Part shown: piece after piece, positions 1 to 9,000 of the stretch
Layout: each line of letters starts with the position of its first letter
Position numbering within the stretch: the first letter of the stretch is position 1
Source of the DNA: Ignatzschineria sp.
GTDB lineage: Bacteria; Pseudomonadota; Gammaproteobacteria; Cardiobacteriales; Wohlfahrtiimonadaceae
Length of the DNA: 64,000 nucleotides
Reading direction: 5' to 3'
Assembly (NCBI GenBank): GCA_030150405.1
Contig: JASLFU010000034.1
Span: 62,001 to 126,000 of the forward strand
Program-made: the position numbers and the translations under genes
The notes under the pieces: generated by a model
The model's input: the letters and a program-made list of their open reading frames with translations, nothing else
The model's database searches: none
What the model was told of the DNA's origin: nothing

Positions 1-345
1 ATAGAGCCTGAATGCAGAAAGATCTTCGTCATGAATGGTAAAAAGTCGGTTATTGAAGAGAGAGAAGGCAACGGTGATATTTTTTGCGCTTGACCCCAAA
101 TCATTTAAAAAGAAGCTATGAACATGCAAACCATCTTCATCTTCATAAAAGCGGGCGGATGCTTCAATATCCTTTATCTCCGCTTGTTCTGGGAGCTCAC
201 ATTCAAAGTGATTTTCCACTAAAGCAAGTTCTTCGCTAGTGGGGTTTACAAGGTCGATCCAGACCATTTCATCCATAAAATCTTCAGCCTTGTCGATACT
301 GACCTGCTGCAAGCGCCCCTCTTTAACTATAAATCCTGATATCAC
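1..345 (-). CDS. corA: CorA-type Mg2+/Co2+ transporter, N-terminal part (cut by window edge)
   Basis: The first 115 codons are present; the rest lies beyond the left edge. The start is a GTG at 345-343 with GAGG eight bases upstream. The translation begins MISGFIVKEGRLQQV and continues with VWIDLVNPTSEEL, which matches the opening of the cytoplasmic N-terminal domain of CorA proteins (short strand, then W-x-D-L-x-x-P-T). CorA forms a pentameric inner-membrane channel for Mg2+ (also Co2+ and Ni2+). The membrane helices and the GMN signature would be in the missing part, so the family call rests on the N-domain alone. It is transcribed divergently from the gene at 656. Confidence 0.8.
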   Translation of the reverse strand, partial: MISGFIVKEGRLQQVSIDKAEDFMDEMVWIDLVNPTSEELALVENHFECELPEQAEIKDIEASARFYEDEDGLHVHSFFLNDLGSSAKNITVAFSLFNNRLFTIHDEDLSAFRLY

Positions 346-655
346 GTATTGCCTCGTTATTTTACTAAACGGTTGTTCTAATATTGTTTCGGTAGATTAG
401 AAATAGTATGAAAATTGTATGAAATAAGTATATCGATAAATTATACCGATAAATTGAATATCAGCAGATATTTTATTGTCTAGAGATTGTTGTTGAATCG
501 TTATTGAATAAAAAATATTCTCGGATAAATGATTGATTTTCAGGCTCTCTTTAAAAATATTTTAAGAGGGTGATATAAAGTTATTGCAATAATTTTTGAA
601 TGGTATATATAGGCATGCATAGATTTCAAAAACAGACCTTTTCGAGGAGATTTCT
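346..655. other. AT-rich divergent intergenic region
   Basis: A 310-base AT-rich gap between corA (leftward) and the small acidic protein gene (rightward). The only feature I can support is the promoter-like pair near 584-611. No RNA gene or ORF was recognised. Confidence 0.6.
584..611 (+). promoter_or_regulatory. Putative sigma-70 promoter for the gene at 656
   Basis: TTGCAA (584-589), 16 bases, TATATA (606-611), about 45 bases before the ATG at 656. The match to TTGACA/TATAAT is fair. The 11-mer starting at the -10 element (TATATAGGCAT) recurs twice near 28.57 kb. Confidence 0.4.
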
Positions 656-859
656 ATGACAAATGAATATGATGATTTAATGGATGAAGACCTCATTGAA
701 GAGGAAGAGATTCCCGAGGTAAAAAGTTTCCGTTCGCAAGCTTGGCGTAATATTGAAGCGCTAAGAGAAGAGCGGGCATTACAGAAAAAGTTAGCAAAAG
801 AGTTCGATCTCGATAGCTTCGATGATCTCTTGTTAGATGATTTTGAGGATGAAGAGTAA
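656..859 (+). CDS. Small highly acidic protein, PA3496-like (function unknown)
   Basis: A 67-residue protein with AGGAG eight bases before the ATG. It has an acidic N-terminus (DDLMDEDLIEEEEIP), a central charged helix (AWRNIEALREERALQKKLAKE) and an acidic end (DDLLLDDFEDEE). The central R-x-x-IE-x-LREER pattern resembles the small gammaproteobacterial PA3496 family, but I recognise it only by this pattern. It has no signal peptide or membrane segment. It lies 93 bases before grpE, yet grpE has its own heat-shock promoter in that gap, so the two may be separately transcribed. No function can be assigned from sequence. Confidence 0.7.
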   Translation: MTNEYDDLMDEDLIEEEEIPEVKSFRSQAWRNIEALREERALQKKLAKEFDLDSFDDLLLDDFEDEE

Positions 860-871
860 GCGACGATGACT

Positions 872-900
872 CTTGAATTTTTGCTAAATGCCCCGACGTA
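872..900 (+). promoter_or_regulatory. Sigma-32 (heat-shock) promoter of grpE
   Basis: CTTGAA (872-877), 13 bases, then CCCCGACGTA (891-900). The sigma-32 consensus is roughly CTTGAA-N13-15-CCCCATnTA, so the -35 is exact and the -10 keeps the CCCC block. It lies about 50 bases before the grpE start, the expected place for a heat-shock gene promoter. Confidence 0.8.
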
Positions 901-951
901 TAAGTATTATGTCTTAAAAGTTTAACGATATATTTATGAATGAGGGTAAAA

Positions 952-1521
952 ATGACTAAAGAAGAAAAGTTGCAAAATTCAGCAGAAGAAGTAGAAGTAA
1001 CGGAAGGTGAAGAGAGAGTCGAAGAGGTTGCAGAAGCACCTGAAGAGATGACTCTTGAAGCTGCGCTTGAAAAAATCGAAGCTTTAACGGCTGAAAAAGA
1101 TGAGCTCTATAATCAATATCTTTTAGCTGCTGCAGATGTGCAAAATGCCCGTCGCCGTGCGGAGATCGATGTGGCGAATGCGCATAAATTTTCGTTAGAG
1201 AAGTTTGTCAAAGAGCTATTGCCTGTGATTGATGCGATGGAACTTGAGATGAAAGCAGTAGAATCGAATGGCTCAGAAGAGTTAAAGCAGTTTAAAGAGG
1301 GCTCACAGCTCATGTATAAGATGCTTTTAAACGCTTGTGAGAAATTTGGGGTAGTGCAGATCAATCCTGTAGGTGAGAAGCTCAATCCAGAGTTGCATCA
1401 AGCAGTGACCATGCAACCTCATGAGGGGTATGAATCTAACCAAATTATTACAGTTGTGCAGAATGGATATTTGCTAAACGATCGCCTCATAAGAGCAGCA
1501 CAAGTTATCGTAGCTCAATAA
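952..1521 (+). CDS. grpE: Nucleotide exchange factor GrpE
   Basis: GrpE releases ADP from DnaK in the DnaK-DnaJ-GrpE chaperone cycle. The 189-residue product has an acidic disordered N-terminus, a long helix (LEKIEALTAEKDELYNQYLL), the conserved YLLAAADVQNARRRAEID segment, and the C-terminal beta domain (NPELHQAVTMQPHEGY). I chose the ATG at 952 over the in-frame ATG at 940 because GAGGG (942-946) would then be a properly placed ribosome binding site. dnaK and dnaJ are not in the window. Transcription is expected from the sigma-32 promoter at 872-900, and an intrinsic terminator follows. Confidence 0.95.
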   Translation: MTKEEKLQNSAEEVEVTEGEERVEEVAEAPEEMTLEAALEKIEALTAEKDELYNQYLLAAADVQNARRRAEIDVANAHKFSLEKFVKELLPVIDAMELEMKAVESNGSEELKQFKEGSQLMYKMLLNACEKFGVVQINPVGEKLNPELHQAVTMQPHEGYESNQIITVVQNGYLLNDRLIRAAQVIVAQ

Positions 1522-1527
1522 AGGGTG

Positions 1528-1570
1528 ATTCTTTGTCTTATTGAGCTAGCAATAGCAAAGAATTTATTTT
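1528..1570 (+). terminator. Intrinsic terminator after grpE
   Basis: ATTCTTTG (1528-1535) pairs with CAAAGAAT (1556-1563). An inner TATTG/CAATA stem lies inside it, and the 3' side runs into TTATTTTAT. Confidence 0.6.
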
Positions 1571-1661
1571 ATGATTAACGGATTAAAATATTACCCATGC
1601 GCATTAATGTTATAATGTGACAAAAATTTAGTTAATTGATTCTGTTTATTAGGAGCAAATT

Positions 1662-2339
1662 GTGCAAAAACAGTCAGATAAGTTTACTTTTCCGTTATTA
1701 ACGGTTTTAGCTGCACTATCGTTAGTGGGGATTTTAGTCGTTCTTTTGACCTCACTTGGTAAAGTTTTTGTTAAAAACAGTGGTGGCACACCTTACTCAA
1801 CGGAAGAGCTCGTTGCTGAGCGTTTAACCCCTTATGGCCGAGTAAATACGGGTAACTTAGTATCCGATGTGGTAAAAGCAAAAGCGCCTGAAGATGTTTA
1901 TAGCGGTCTATGCGCAAGCTGTCACGATACAGGTCTTAACGATGCCCCTTTAGTAAGCGACAAAGGCGCTTGGGAGCAACGTTTAGCTGAAAGAGGTATC
2001 GATGGATTGCACAATAGCTCAATTAATGGTCGTGATTTAATGCCTGCTAAAGGTGGAGATCCACGTCTTACAGATGATGAAGTTAAAAATACTGTTTACT
2101 TTATGTTAGAGCAGAGCGGTATTGAAGTTGCCCGTGATGATGTAGCAGAAGAGCCAGCAGAAGAAGAGGCGGCGGAAGAAGCTACAGAAGAAAGTGCAAC
2201 TGAAGAGGCTGTAGAAGAACTTACTGAGGAAGTTACTGAAGATACAGCGGAAACCGTTGAAGAGGTAGTAGAGACTGAAGAAGTTGAGGAAACTACCGAA
2301 GAAGTAGAGGCTGAAGAGCTTAAAGAAACAGAAGAGTAA
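1662..2339 (+). CDS. Membrane-anchored monohaem cytochrome c with Glu-rich C-terminal tail
   Basis: A 225-residue protein starting at a GTG with AGGAG seven bases upstream. Residues 11-35 form one transmembrane segment that would leave the rest in the periplasm. One haem c site is present (C84-A-S-C87-H88), with M127 (RDLMPAKGG) the likely sixth ligand, as in cytochrome c5-type class I proteins. After the fold ends near residue 150, about 70 residues are mostly Glu, Ala, Thr and Val, with almost no basic residues. A role as an electron shuttle between respiratory complexes is inferred from the family. The neighbours give no partner. The acidic tail is unusual and is noted as a finding. Confidence 0.85.
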   Translation: MQKQSDKFTFPLLTVLAALSLVGILVVLLTSLGKVFVKNSGGTPYSTEELVAERLTPYGRVNTGNLVSDVVKAKAPEDVYSGLCASCHDTGLNDAPLVSDKGAWEQRLAERGIDGLHNSSINGRDLMPAKGGDPRLTDDEVKNTVYFMLEQSGIEVARDDVAEEPAEEEAAEEATEESATEEAVEELTEEVTEDTAETVEEVVETEEVEETTEEVEAEELKETEE

Positions 2340-2398
2340 TGCTTATCTTGAGGTAAGGTTGCTAAAAATCTTACTTCACATATAGCTTTATTAAGTGT

Positions 2399-2432
2399 AA
2401 AACGGGTATGTGAGAACATATCCGTTTTTATT
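2399..2432 (+). terminator. Intrinsic terminator after the cytochrome c gene
   Basis: AAAACGGGTATGT (2399-2411), loop GAGA, then ACATATCCGTTTTT (2416-2429). The stem has one G-T wobble and ends in a T-run. It abuts the ribosome binding site of the next gene. Confidence 0.75.
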
Positions 2433-2446
2433 TGAGGAGAAAAATT

Positions 2447-2866
2447 ATGCGTTTTTTACATACAATGATTCGAGTAACCAATCTTGAAGAGTCTATCGAT
2501 TTTTTCACTAACATTTTAGGTCTTAAGGAGACGCGTAGAAAAGAGTATCCCCAGTGGGAATGTACTCTTGTCTATCTTGCAGCTCCAGGGCAAGATGTGG
2601 AGATCGAGCTGACTTATAATTGGGATTCCGATGAAAAATATGGCATTGGCCGTGCTTTTGGTCACCTTGCTTTTGAGGTTGATGATATCTATGAGGTTTG
2701 TCAGCGCGCGATGGATGCGGGTATTGAGATCAATGTTCCGCCCCGTGATGGCTGGATGGCTTTCTTTAGAACGCCCGATGATATCTCTATCGAATTACTC
2801 CAAAAAGGGGAGCCTAAAGCACCTCAAGCGCCTTGGAATGAGATGGAAAATGTGGGCTGGTGGTAA
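2447..2866 (+). CDS. gloA: VOC-family lactoylglutathione lyase (glyoxalase I-like)
   Basis: Glyoxalase I isomerises the methylglyoxal-glutathione hemithioacetal to S-lactoylglutathione. The 139-residue product starts MRFLHTMIRVTNLEESIDFF, like GloA. The four expected metal ligands are in place: H5, E54 (ELTYNW), H73 (FGHLAFEV) and E116 (ISIELLQKG). The loop NVPPRDGWMAFFRTPDD differs from the E. coli enzyme, so a related VOC enzyme cannot be excluded. The ATG at 2447 is preferred to the upstream TTG at 2432 because AGGAG lies at 2435-2439. greA follows after 36 bases, probably in the same transcript. Confidence 0.85.
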   Translation: MRFLHTMIRVTNLEESIDFFTNILGLKETRRKEYPQWECTLVYLAAPGQDVEIELTYNWDSDEKYGIGRAFGHLAFEVDDIYEVCQRAMDAGIEINVPPRDGWMAFFRTPDDISIELLQKGEPKAPQAPWNEMENVGWW

Positions 2867-2902
2867 TTCCCCAATAATTGAGAGATAAAATAGCGAGAGA
2901 TT

Positions 2903-3379
2903 ATGAATAAATATCCAATGACCGTTGAAGGTGCTGAAAAGCTTCGCCGAGAGATCGAGGATCTAAAACAGGTTCAGCGCCCCCGTGTAATTGAGGCTAT
3001 TGCCGTCGCTCGTGAGCATGGCGACCTTAAAGAGAATGCAGAATATCACGCCGCTCGAGAGGAGCAGAGCTTTATCGAAGGGCGCATTGCAGATTATGAA
3101 GGGCGTTTAGCCAATGCTCAAATTATCGATATTAAGAGTATCCCCAATACCGGTAAGGTTCTCTTTGGCGTTACGGTAACGCTCTATGATCTAAATGAAG
3201 ATAAAGAGGTCCGTTATCAGATTGTTGGGGAGCATGAGGCCGATGTAAAAGCGAATAAGCTTTCCGTTGCTTCGCCTATTGCAAGAGCTTTAATCGGTAA
3301 AGAGATCGATGATGAAGTGATCATTAAAACTCCTGGCGGCGATCGTCATTATGAGATTGTTGAAGTTGAGCATATTTAA
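2903..3379 (+). CDS. greA: Transcription elongation factor GreA
   Basis: GreA inserts its coiled coil into the secondary channel of RNA polymerase and stimulates cleavage of backtracked transcripts. The 158-residue length is standard. The acidic tip is visible as [18 protein letters not shown] (D41 and E44 are the catalytic pair). The C-terminal FKBP-like domain ends in [16 protein letters not shown]. No carAB or yhbY gene, common neighbours in other gammaproteobacteria, is next to it here. Confidence 0.96.
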   Translation: MNKYPMTVEGAEKLRREIEDLKQVQRPRVIEAIAVAREHGDLKENAEYHAAREEQSFIEGRIADYEGRLANAQIIDIKSIPNTGKVLFGVTVTLYDLNEDKEVRYQIVGEHEADVKANKLSVASPIARALIGKEIDDEVIIKTPGGDRHYEIVEVEHI

Positions 3380-3521
3380 GGCTTTGTCTTATCTCTAAAT
3401 TCTATAAAATACGGCGATAGATGGATTTTAAATAGTAACCGCTTAATTTAGGAAGAGGTTAGTAAAGCTATCTAAAGCCGTCTTTGTAGATTGATTAATA
3501 TTGTTGTAACGAGGAATATTC

Positions 3522-4622
3522 ATGAAGGCATTAGCATCCCACCCAGTAGCAAAATGGATTATTGGCCTGATTTTAATATCGGGGGTGCTCTTTTTTCATG
3601 AGTTCCTCGTTCCTGCTTTAGGGGCGATGATCATCACATTTGTGACTTGGCGCCCCTATCTTGATCTTGTGCGCCTCTGTAAGGGAAATACTCTTCTTGC
3701 AGCATCAATCGCTACAGCTTTTATTGTTTTGGCCATTATTGTGCCTTTTTTATGGCTAGCTCAATATATCTATGTGGAGATTGGAGTTTTACGAGGCTGG
3801 ATTATTGAGGCTAATACCTATGGTATTCCTACTCCAGAGTGGATCTTAAACCTTCCTTTTGGGGAAGAGGTGGATAATTACTGGATGGAGTATATCGGTA
3901 CTCCCAATGGTTTAAACCAATTTTTATCGCAGGTGGGGTTAGCCAATATCTCTTATGTGGCCACCTTAACGAAAGAGATCACCAAGCATTTTGCAGCTTT
4001 AACGTTTACTCTGCTCTTTGTGATTATTATCCTCTTTTTCTGTTATAAAGATGGTCGCCGCATTAGCCGTCAGCTCGATAGAGTAGGGGAGCGCGTTTTT
4101 CCTGATCGCTGGCGCCGTATTTCGAGAATTGTCCCCACTTTAATTAGCTCGACCGTTACGGGAATGGTGATGATTGCCATTGGTGAAGGGGTGGTTTTTG
4201 GAATAGTCTATTATTTTGTAGGTGCGCCTGTTCCTGTAACTTTGGGAATTATTACCGGTATTTTTGCGCTTATTCCCGGGGGAGCGCCGATGTCGATGAG
4301 TATGGTTTCTCTCTATCTTGTGGGAAGCGGAGCGACAACCAGTGGAATTATTCTCTTTGTTTGGGGAGCTATTCAGCTCTTTGTTGTGGATAAAACCATT
4401 CGCCCACGCCTTGTCGGGGGGCCTGCAAAGCTTCCTTTCCTCCCCACAATTTTAGGGCTTGTGGGAGGAGTAAAGACGATGGGCATTATCGGGCTTTTTA
4501 TTGGGCCTGTTGTAATGGCACTTCTTGTAGCTCTCTGGCGCGAGTGGGTGCATGAAGATGATCATAAGGAGAAGGGTGTTGAATTGACCCCTGCTCAAAA
4601 AGAGATTATCGATCAGCTTTAA
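3522..4622 (+). CDS. AI-2E/PerM family transporter (YdiK-like)
   Basis: A 366-residue inner-membrane protein with about eight hydrophobic segments, of the DUF20/AI-2E exporter family. Typical family patterns are the central soluble stretch (GVLRGWIIEANTYGIPTPEW) and the C-terminal core with GIITGIFALIPGGAP, VVDKTIRPRLVGG and LPTILGLVGG. Substrates differ among family members (autoinducer-2, Na+/H+, unknown), so none is assigned. It is monocistronic, with an intrinsic terminator behind it. Confidence 0.85.
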   Translation: MKALASHPVAKWIIGLILISGVLFFHEFLVPALGAMIITFVTWRPYLDLVRLCKGNTLLAASIATAFIVLAIIVPFLWLAQYIYVEIGVLRGWIIEANTYGIPTPEWILNLPFGEEVDNYWMEYIGTPNGLNQFLSQVGLANISYVATLTKEITKHFAALTFTLLFVIIILFFCYKDGRRISRQLDRVGERVFPDRWRRISRIVPTLISSTVTGMVMIAIGEGVVFGIVYYFVGAPVPVTLGIITGIFALIPGGAPMSMSMVSLYLVGSGATTSGIILFVWGAIQLFVVDKTIRPRLVGGPAKLPFLPTILGLVGGVKTMGIIGLFIGPVVMALLVALWREWVHEDDHKEKGVELTPAQKEIIDQL

Positions 4623-4710
4623 AAGAGGAAATTGATTTAGATAAAGATGACTTAACACCAAGATAAATCGATTTAAATCACCTAATCTATTAGATAGCTC
4701 AATCATTTAG

Positions 4711-4762
4711 AGAGCATAGCTAGGATCGAAGGATCTATTTTAAGCTATGCTCTTTTGTTTTA
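4711..4762 (+). terminator. Intrinsic terminator after the AI-2E family gene
   Basis: AGAGCATAGCT (4711-4721) and AGCTATGCTCT (4743-4753) form a perfect 11-bp stem with a 21-base loop, followed by TTTTGTTTT. Confidence 0.75.
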
Positions 4763-4763
4763 T

Positions 4764-4782
4764 AATAACGATTCTCATTCAC
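4764..4782. promoter_or_regulatory. Possible Fur box upstream of the RND operon
   Basis: AATAACGATTCTCATTCAC agrees with the 19-base Fur consensus GATAATGATAATCATTATC at 13 positions, including GAT..TCATT in the core. It lies about 115 bases before the adaptor gene. The match is moderate and no promoter was fixed relative to it. Confidence 0.35.
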
Positions 4783-4895
4783 TTATTAATTGATCCGCCT
4801 AAAACGTTAAGTGCTTCTATTTTACGAATGCCTTTAAGCACCATGCATCTTACGAGCGGATATTTAAGTCCTTTAGGAATATAAAATAGGTCACT

Positions 4896-6026
4896 ATGTA
4901 CGCTTATCTCACCCATATTTTTCGCGCTAAATTCTCAGCCATATCGCTAAGCTGTCTCCTCTTCTTTTTATTAGGAGGCGTAGCAGAGGCGCAGTCAGCT
5001 CCTCGCAAAGGCGTACGTATTACTGAGGTAGAACTTGCTGAAGCAAAGAGCGAAGCGAAGATCGAAGAGATCTATGCTGTGGGAGTGCTCTATCCTCGGC
5101 AGAGCGTCATTATTCGTCCCGAAATTGCGGGTAGAGTTACAGAGATCGGTTTTAAAGAAGGAGAGCCTGTTGAGCAAGGAGAGGTCCTTTTAAAGTTAGA
5201 TGCGAGCATTGCTCAGGCTGATTTTAATGAGGCTAAAGCGAAAGAGGAATTAGCACAGCAGAATGTGAATCGTCTCTCGGCCGCAAGAGGGGGAGCCACG
5301 GCTCAGGCGCTCGATATTGCTAAAGCAGAGCTTAAACAAGCAACAGCAAGACGAGAAGTCGCGAGTGCAACCTTAAATAAGATGACTTTAACGGCACCCT
5401 TTGCAGGGGTTGCAGGGCTTAAAAAGGTTGAGGTGGGAGATTATATTCAAGCAGGGGCTGAAGTGATCTCCCTTTCTAATATTAACCAGCTCAAGCTTGA
5501 ATTTAGTATCCCGGAGCGTGTCGCTCATGTGGCGAAAGTGGGGCAACAGGTAAAGTTTAGTGTAGATAATTTCCCTAACCGCGATTTTAATGCAGAAGTT
5601 TACGCCGTTAGCCCCGAGATAGAACAGCGGGGGCGTTCTCTTTTGATTCGGGCAGAATTTAATAATGAAGATCAAACGCTTATCTCTGGCTCTTTTGCAC
5701 GTTTAAATCTTCTCATTCCTCTCGAATTTGAGGTGGTGATTATCCCGGAAGAGGCGATTTTTGCATCCGAAGGCAAGCAATTTGTCTATAGAGCGATTTT
5801 AGATTCTGAGCAGAGCGAAAGCCTAGATGAGCCGATCTATCGTGCAGAGCTTACGGAAGTGGAGCTTGGAGAGCGTAGTGCTTTTAATGTAGAGATCCTA
5901 TCTGGCCTAAAAGGGGGCGATATTATCGTTAAGGCTGGCCAGGTAAGAATTAACGAAGGCTCTTTGCTTCGGGAATATGATCCAAAAGGAAAAGAGATCC
6001 CCTCACTTAATGAGGAGGGGCGTTAA
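4896..6026 (+). CDS. RND efflux periplasmic adaptor (membrane fusion protein)
   Basis: The 376-residue product has a signal peptide (SLSCLLFFLLGGVAEA, cleavage after about residue 32). A barrel-sandwich lipoyl half follows (RPEIAGRVTEIGFKEGEPVEQGEVLLKLD), then a short alpha-hairpin (ELAQQNVNRLSAARGG...AELKQATARREVA), the second lipoyl half (MTLTAPFAGVAGLKKVEVGDYIQAG), and the beta-barrel and membrane-proximal domains. The adaptor links the inner-membrane pump to an outer-membrane channel. Its stop codon overlaps the start of the pump gene by one base (TAATG), which indicates translational coupling. It is MexH/MdtA-like in general form. Substrate is unknown. Confidence 0.92.
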   Translation: MYAYLTHIFRAKFSAISLSCLLFFLLGGVAEAQSAPRKGVRITEVELAEAKSEAKIEEIYAVGVLYPRQSVIIRPEIAGRVTEIGFKEGEPVEQGEVLLKLDASIAQADFNEAKAKEELAQQNVNRLSAARGGATAQALDIAKAELKQATARREVASATLNKMTLTAPFAGVAGLKKVEVGDYIQAGAEVISLSNINQLKLEFSIPERVAHVAKVGQQVKFSVDNFPNRDFNAEVYAVSPEIEQRGRSLLIRAEFNNEDQTLISGSFARLNLLIPLEFEVVIIPEEAIFASEGKQFVYRAILDSEQSESLDEPIYRAELTEVELGERSAFNVEILSGLKGGDIIVKAGQVRINEGSLLREYDPKGKEIPSLNEEGR

Positions 6027-9000
6027 TGAAACTTTCAGAAACCTCCATTAAACGGCCCGTTTTTGCCACGGTTTTAAATATTATTATCATTCTTTTAGGC
6101 ATTATTGGGCTCAACCGTTTAACAATCCGGGAATATCCTGATATCGATGTACCTGTAATTAGCGTGATGGCTAGTTACCAAGGGGCAAGTCCTGAGATTA
6201 TTGAGACGCAGGTGACAAAGGTGATTGAAGACGCCGTCACAAGTGTAGATGGCATCGATTACATTACCTCAAATTCCCGTCGTGGTAGTAGCTTTGTCAA
6301 TATTACTTTTAAGCCTACAAAAGATATAGAAGAGGCCGCCAATGATGTGCGAGACCGCGTTTCTCGGGCGAAACGAGCCTTGCCCGATGAAGTCACTGAA
6401 CCCATTGTGCGTAAAAGTGACTCGGATGCAGATCCTGTTTTGATTTTAGCGCTATCGAGTAATGATCATAGCCCGATTGAACTCACTAAAATGGTGGAGA
6501 CCATTATTAAACCCCAAATTGAGTTACTGGAAGGGGTAGCGAATATTACTATTTGGGGAGAGCGCCAACCGGTGATGAGGATCTGGATCGATCCCCAAAA
6601 GCTCGCCATTTTAGATATTACTGTTAATGATGTAGAAAACGCACTGCGAGCCCAAAACGTGGAGATTCCTGCAGGAACGATTAAAAGTTCCACTCGGGAG
6701 TTCTCTATTGTCGCGCGTACAGATCTTAATCTTGTTTCTGAGTTTAAAAATATCATTATTAAATTAGCGGATGATGATCTTAATGAAAGCCGTCCTTTAG
6801 TGCGTTTAAGCGATGTTGCAACGGTAGAGCTTGGTGGAGTAGAGGAGACTTCCCGCCCGCGGATGAATGGTCGTCGGGGAGTGGGCGTTGCGGTGATTAA
6901 ACAATCGGTTGCCAATCCTCTTACCCTTTCAAGCGATATTCGTGCTGCGCTTCCTGCTCTTCAAGAGTCCTTGCCCGAGGGAGTTTCGCTCGATATTAGC
7001 TCGGATAACTCTATCTTTATCAATAAATCTCTCACTTCTGTTTATAACACCATTGTAGAGGCGCTTCTCTTTGTAGGGGTAGTGATCTTCCTCTTTTTAA
7101 GAGATTGGCGAGCGACGATTATCCCGATGGTAACAGTCCCGATCTCCTTAATCGGTACACTCTTTGTGATCTATCTTTTAGGTTACTCCATCAATACGCT
7201 CACATTACTAGCCTTTGTTTTAGCGATTGGATTGGTGGTTGATGACGCCATTGTGATGCTCGAAAATATTCATCGACATATCGAAAATGGTATCTCCCCG
7301 ATGAAAGCGGCATTTATCGGCTCTAAAGAGATCGGTTTTGCCATTATTGCTATGACGCTCACTTTAGCTGCTGTTTTTCTGCCACTGACCTTTTCCGAGG
7401 GGCGGATCGGCAAGCTTTTTGTAGAGTTTGCGATGACATTAGCGATTGCTGTTCTTATCTCAGGATTTACAGCGCTCACACTCTCGCCCATGATGTGTTC
7501 TCGTCTTTTAAAATCATCATCGCATGAGAATGGAAAAGAGCTGAAGGGCAGAAAGCGTTGGGGGCAGAGAATCTCTTCGAAGATAGAGGCTTTTCTTAAT
7601 TGGCTCAGCCAGCGTTATGAGCACTTTTTAGAGATTATTCTTGCCCGAAAAATTTGGGTGCTTTTAGGAATGGGCCTTATTTTAGGTGCCACTGCGCTTA
7701 TCTATCGGGCGTTGCCAGAGATGCTCTCCCCTACAGAAGATCGAGGTTTTATCCGCGTGATGGCGATTACTCCGGAGGGAGCTACGGTAGATTTTACAGA
7801 TCGTTACTTTACGGAGGTAGAAGATCATCTCGTAGAAAGTTTAGATGATGCGATCGTCTATACCGTATCCGGAGTGGCTTCAGGTGCCATTGGCTTTATC
7901 ACACTTAAAGATTGGGATGAACGCAGTGAAAGTCAGATGAGTATTACTCAGCGCTTAAATCGTGACTTTCAAAGTATGGCGCTAGGACTGCGTGTTTTTG
8001 CCAGTAACCCTCAATCTCTTGGGCAAGGGGGTGGTTCGAAAGATGTAGAGATTGTGATCCGCTCGAATGAATCTTTTGAGGAGCTTGATCGTAACGTTAC
8101 AAAAATTATGCAGACATTGCAGGAGTATCCTCAATTTGTAACGCCCGACAATGATCTTCGTATGAATACCCCGCAGCTCGAGGTCCGGGTCGATAGGGAG
8201 AAGCTCGCTCTTTTGGGAATCGATGTGAATGTGGTGGGAAGAACTTTAGAGACCGCTCTTGGGGGGCGAAATGTTACCCGCTTTAAAGAGGGTGCAGAGC
8301 AGTACGATGTTATGGTTCAGGTGGATCCTCAGCGGCGTAGTGAGCCTCGGGATCTCACCGGAATCTATGTGCGCTCAAAATATGGGGAGATGGTCCCCCT
8401 TTTAAACTTTGTCACCATCGAAGAGACGATCGCCCCTCAAAATTTACGCCATTTTAATAAACTGCGCTCGGCCACCATCTCTGCAAACTTAAGCGAAGGC
8501 ATTTCACAAGGAGAGGGAATTGCGCTTATGGAGTCTATTATTCGTGATGCAATGCCCGATGCAATGCTCGATTATCAAGGCGCATCGCGGGAGTTTTTAG
8601 AGGCAGGGGCTTCTATGGTGCTGATTTTTTTAATGGCATTACTCTTTATCTATCTAGTTATGGCGGCGCAATTTGAGTCGTGGCTCGATCCTTTGATTAT
8701 TCTTATCTCGGTGCCTATGGCAGGATTTGGAGCGCTTGGGGCTCTCTATCTTGCAGGGGGATCGCTCAATATCTATAGCCAGATTGGATTAGTGACTCTC
8801 GTGGGGCTAATCACTAAGCATGGAATCTTAATTGTGGAGTTTGCAAATCAGATTCAAGCAGAAGGGGAGTCGAAATTAACGGCGATTATCCGTTCTGCGA
8901 CTTTGCGTCTTCGCCCAATCTTAATGACAACAGGGGCGATGGTTTTAGGCTCTATTCCACTTGCCTTAGCTACGGGAGCTGGCGCAGAATCAAGGCAGGC

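Noticed and set aside
2096..2419. 107-codon open frame on the minus strand, Ser/Val-rich
   Set aside because: It is the antisense of the Glu-rich tail of the cytochrome; GAA/GAG runs give TTC/CTC and Ser codons without stops. No ribosome binding site.
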